Positions 62,895-64,000 of a DNA stretch of 64,000 nucleotides are shown one piece after another. Location: the NCBI GenBank assembly GCA_937988745.1, contig CALKAR010000174.1, positions 62,001 to 126,000 on the forward strand, in the 5' to 3' direction. This DNA is from an uncultured Peptococcaceae bacterium (GTDB lineage: Bacteria; Bacillota; Limnochordia; Darwinibacteriales; Darwinibacteriaceae). The notes below the pieces were generated by a model, which saw only the letters and a program-made list of their open reading frames with translations, was not told the origin of the DNA and did no database searches. The translations under genes were made by a program, and so were the position numbers. Position 1 is the first letter of the stretch. Each line of letters begins with the position of its first letter.

Positions 62895-63410
62895 TCAGTC
62901 AATCAGTCCGATTTTAGTAAGGGGCCAATAGCGGAATACGGCTCTGCCTACCACTTGCGACTCTTCCAAGAAACCTACCGTTCCCCGGCTGTCATTGCTG
63001 TAAGGGCGGTTATCTCCCATAACCCAGAGGTGGCCTTCGGGAACTACAAAAGGACCGAAATTAGGATAGGTCTCTGCAGAAACATATGGTTCATCGACAG
63101 GAGAACCATTAACAAATACTTGGCCGCCCCGTGCCTCGATGATATCTCCACCTACCGCGATAACCCGCTTGATGTACTGTGCGTTAGGAACGTTTAGGAC
63201 GACAATTTCTCCAGGTAGCGGATCCCTAAAGCGATACGATACCTTCTCGACAATCAGGCGCTGGCCATGCTCTAAAGTTGGAAGCATGCTGATTCCATCT
63301 ACAATGTAGCTTTGAGCAATGAATGTTATGATTAAGAATGCAAGTATACCTGCCTTAATAAAAACCTCAATCCATTCCCGCAGTGCCGACTTAGGCTGAT
63401 GTCTTTCCAC
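62895..63410 (-). CDS. lepB: signal peptidase I
   Basis: Membrane protease that removes signal peptides, 171 residues. One N-terminal helix (AGILAFLIITFIAQSYI), catalytic Ser in GISMLPTLEHG near residue 40, general-base Lys in YIKRVIAVGGD near 85, and MGDNRPYSNDSR. GTG at 63410 lies 8 bases after AAGGGGG; the TTG at 63428 overlaps that ribosome site and is less likely. Overlaps no gene after this correction. Confidence 0.94.
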   Translation of the reverse strand: MERHQPKSALREWIEVFIKAGILAFLIITFIAQSYIVDGISMLPTLEHGQRLIVEKVSYRFRDPLPGEIVVLNVPNAQYIKRVIAVGGDIIEARGGQVFVNGSPVDEPYVSAETYPNFGPFVVPEGHLWVMGDNRPYSNDSRGTVGFLEESQVVGRAVFRYWPLTKIGLID

Positions 63411-63424
63411 AGATTGATCCCCCT

Positions 63425-64000
63425 TCAACCGATAACTTCTACATCCCGAGCCCGTCCATTCCGATCAGCTGTTGTTTCTCCCTGGGGATCGGGTGCCTTG
63501 ATCTCTACGAAACTAACCTTCATACCGGGCTTCAACTGCACCCGCCGCTGCTCGGCAGATAGATTTGCCCTAGTAAAGAAATAATCGCCATCGTCGGCGC
63601 GAATAAATCCATAGTTGGAAACGAAACGCTTAATGACTCCCGTTTTGCGGCGCTGCTCGCGGTTGCTGCAGATCGGTCGCATCCAATACACAGGCGGGGT
63701 CTTTTCATTACTGCGAATTTCGAATAAGTCCGGATAAGAGCGCAGAATATCTAAGAGATTTGTATAGTTGTAGCTCCTGGGATCAAAATCTGGATATTCC
63801 CGCCGAATTCCCTGACCTAGATGGGCTAACAGCAGCCAGCCATCGCCGTCTTCGTCAGATGCCTCATAACCAGCCATGACGATCTCTTCCACCGGCACAT
63901 CCCCTGGCGAGTCTTGTTTGACCCGGCTGCCCCCTTTACTGGTGCTGCTTACAGCTAGATTTTCTAAATAAACAAAGCGATTGCATGAACGAACTAATAT
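63425..64000 (-). CDS. NYN-domain protein with LOTUS (OST-HTH) and cold-shock-like domains (5' end outside window)
   Basis: Only the last 191 residues are visible; the frame is open to the window edge. The first residues (CNRFVYLENLAV) match the end of a NYN/LabA-type RNase domain. After a flexible linker, about 70 residues form a LOTUS/OST-HTH domain (GWLLLAHLGQGIRREYPDF, NLLDILRSYPDLFE). The last 70 residues form a cold-shock-like OB fold (GVIKRFVSNYGFIRADDG, YFFTRANL). Probably an RNA-binding or RNA-cleaving protein. An apparent GTG start at 63898 is internal. Confidence 0.8.
   Translation of the reverse strand: MLVRSCNRFVYLENLAVSSTSKGGSRVKQDSPGDVPVEEIVMAGYEASDEDGDGWLLLAHLGQGIRREYPDFDPRSYNYTNLLDILRSYPDLFEIRSNEKTPPVYWMRPICSNREQRRKTGVIKRFVSNYGFIRADDGDYFFTRANLSAEQRRVQLKPGMKVSFVEIKAPDPQGETTADRNGRARDVEVIG

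Noticed and set aside
1..64000. CRISPR arrays, tRNA or rRNA genes, IS elements
   Set aside because: No regularly spaced repeats, cloverleaf sequences, rRNA stretches or transposase genes were seen by reading. A dedicated tRNA or covariance-model scan was not possible.

Overview
The window reads as chromosome of a spore-forming member of the Bacillota. The sporulation genes are an interrupted sigK, a cwlD-type amidase, a SleB-type hydrolase and a CotS-type kinase. Bacillus-like housekeeping neighbours such as yqeG-yqeH also occur. Several genes hint at a cell with two membranes: a small secreted protein that looks like a beta-barrel and ends in Phe, a SYLF-domain protein, and a MalF with a large extracytoplasmic loop. 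A lineage such as Limnochordia would fit, but this is inference. I saw no tRNA, rRNA, CRISPR array, phage block or insertion sequence, and no gene-free stretch over 300 bases.

The standout is at 2.7-5.1 kb. The sporulation sigma factor gene sigK (minus strand) is split by a 1633-bp intervening element. The element carries only a short serine recombinase and, divergently, a complete beta-phosphoglucomutase gene with its own vegetative-type promoter. The two junctions are matching 22-bp dyads with the same central dinucleotide. Joining them at that dinucleotide restores an in-frame 230-codon sigK with the canonical CIENEILM sequence. This looks like a miniature skin element, excised in the mother cell.

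Layout. 0-2.7 kb: yqeG, yqeH, a small gene whose ribosome binding site is buried in a hairpin, and a partial Xaa-Pro peptidase. 5.1-9.7 kb: an ECF S component with a chemoreceptor, an ArsR regulator, a SleB hydrolase and a folate-type ECF S component. 9.7-15.9 kb: tldD/tldE, then three tandem M42 aminopeptidases. 15.9-24.5 kb: a long minus-strand run ggt-dapF-oadG-biotin carrier-oadB-oadA-glpQ type, preceded by a DegT aminotransferase and dapB. 24.5-27.2 kb: an unusual fusion of a class III aminotransferase with an acyl-ACP-reductase-like domain, with a clear promoter and operator-like palindrome. 27.3-36.1 kb: two plus-strand genes, then znuABC, SDR, rluD, two GATE membrane proteins, the barrel-like protein and glutamate dehydrogenase.

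36.1-43.3 kb: malEFG transporter, a duplicated membrane-protein pair, manA and pgi. 43.3-50.7 kb: mtnN, cwlD, a SYLF protein, glnS, gnd, a CotS-type kinase and a HAD phosphatase. 50.7-56.9 kb: sfsA, thrS, cca, an acetyltransferase, a conserved hypothetical and a ZIP transporter. 56.9-61 kb: an ABC-2 exporter with a two-component system. 61-64 kb: a TIM-barrel epimerase, a PfkB sugar kinase, signal peptidase I and the C-terminal part of a NYN/LOTUS/cold-shock protein. Sugar genes (malEFG, pgmB, pgi, manA, gnd, pfkB) together suggest a saccharolytic life; the oad genes suggest a sodium-pumping decarboxylase.
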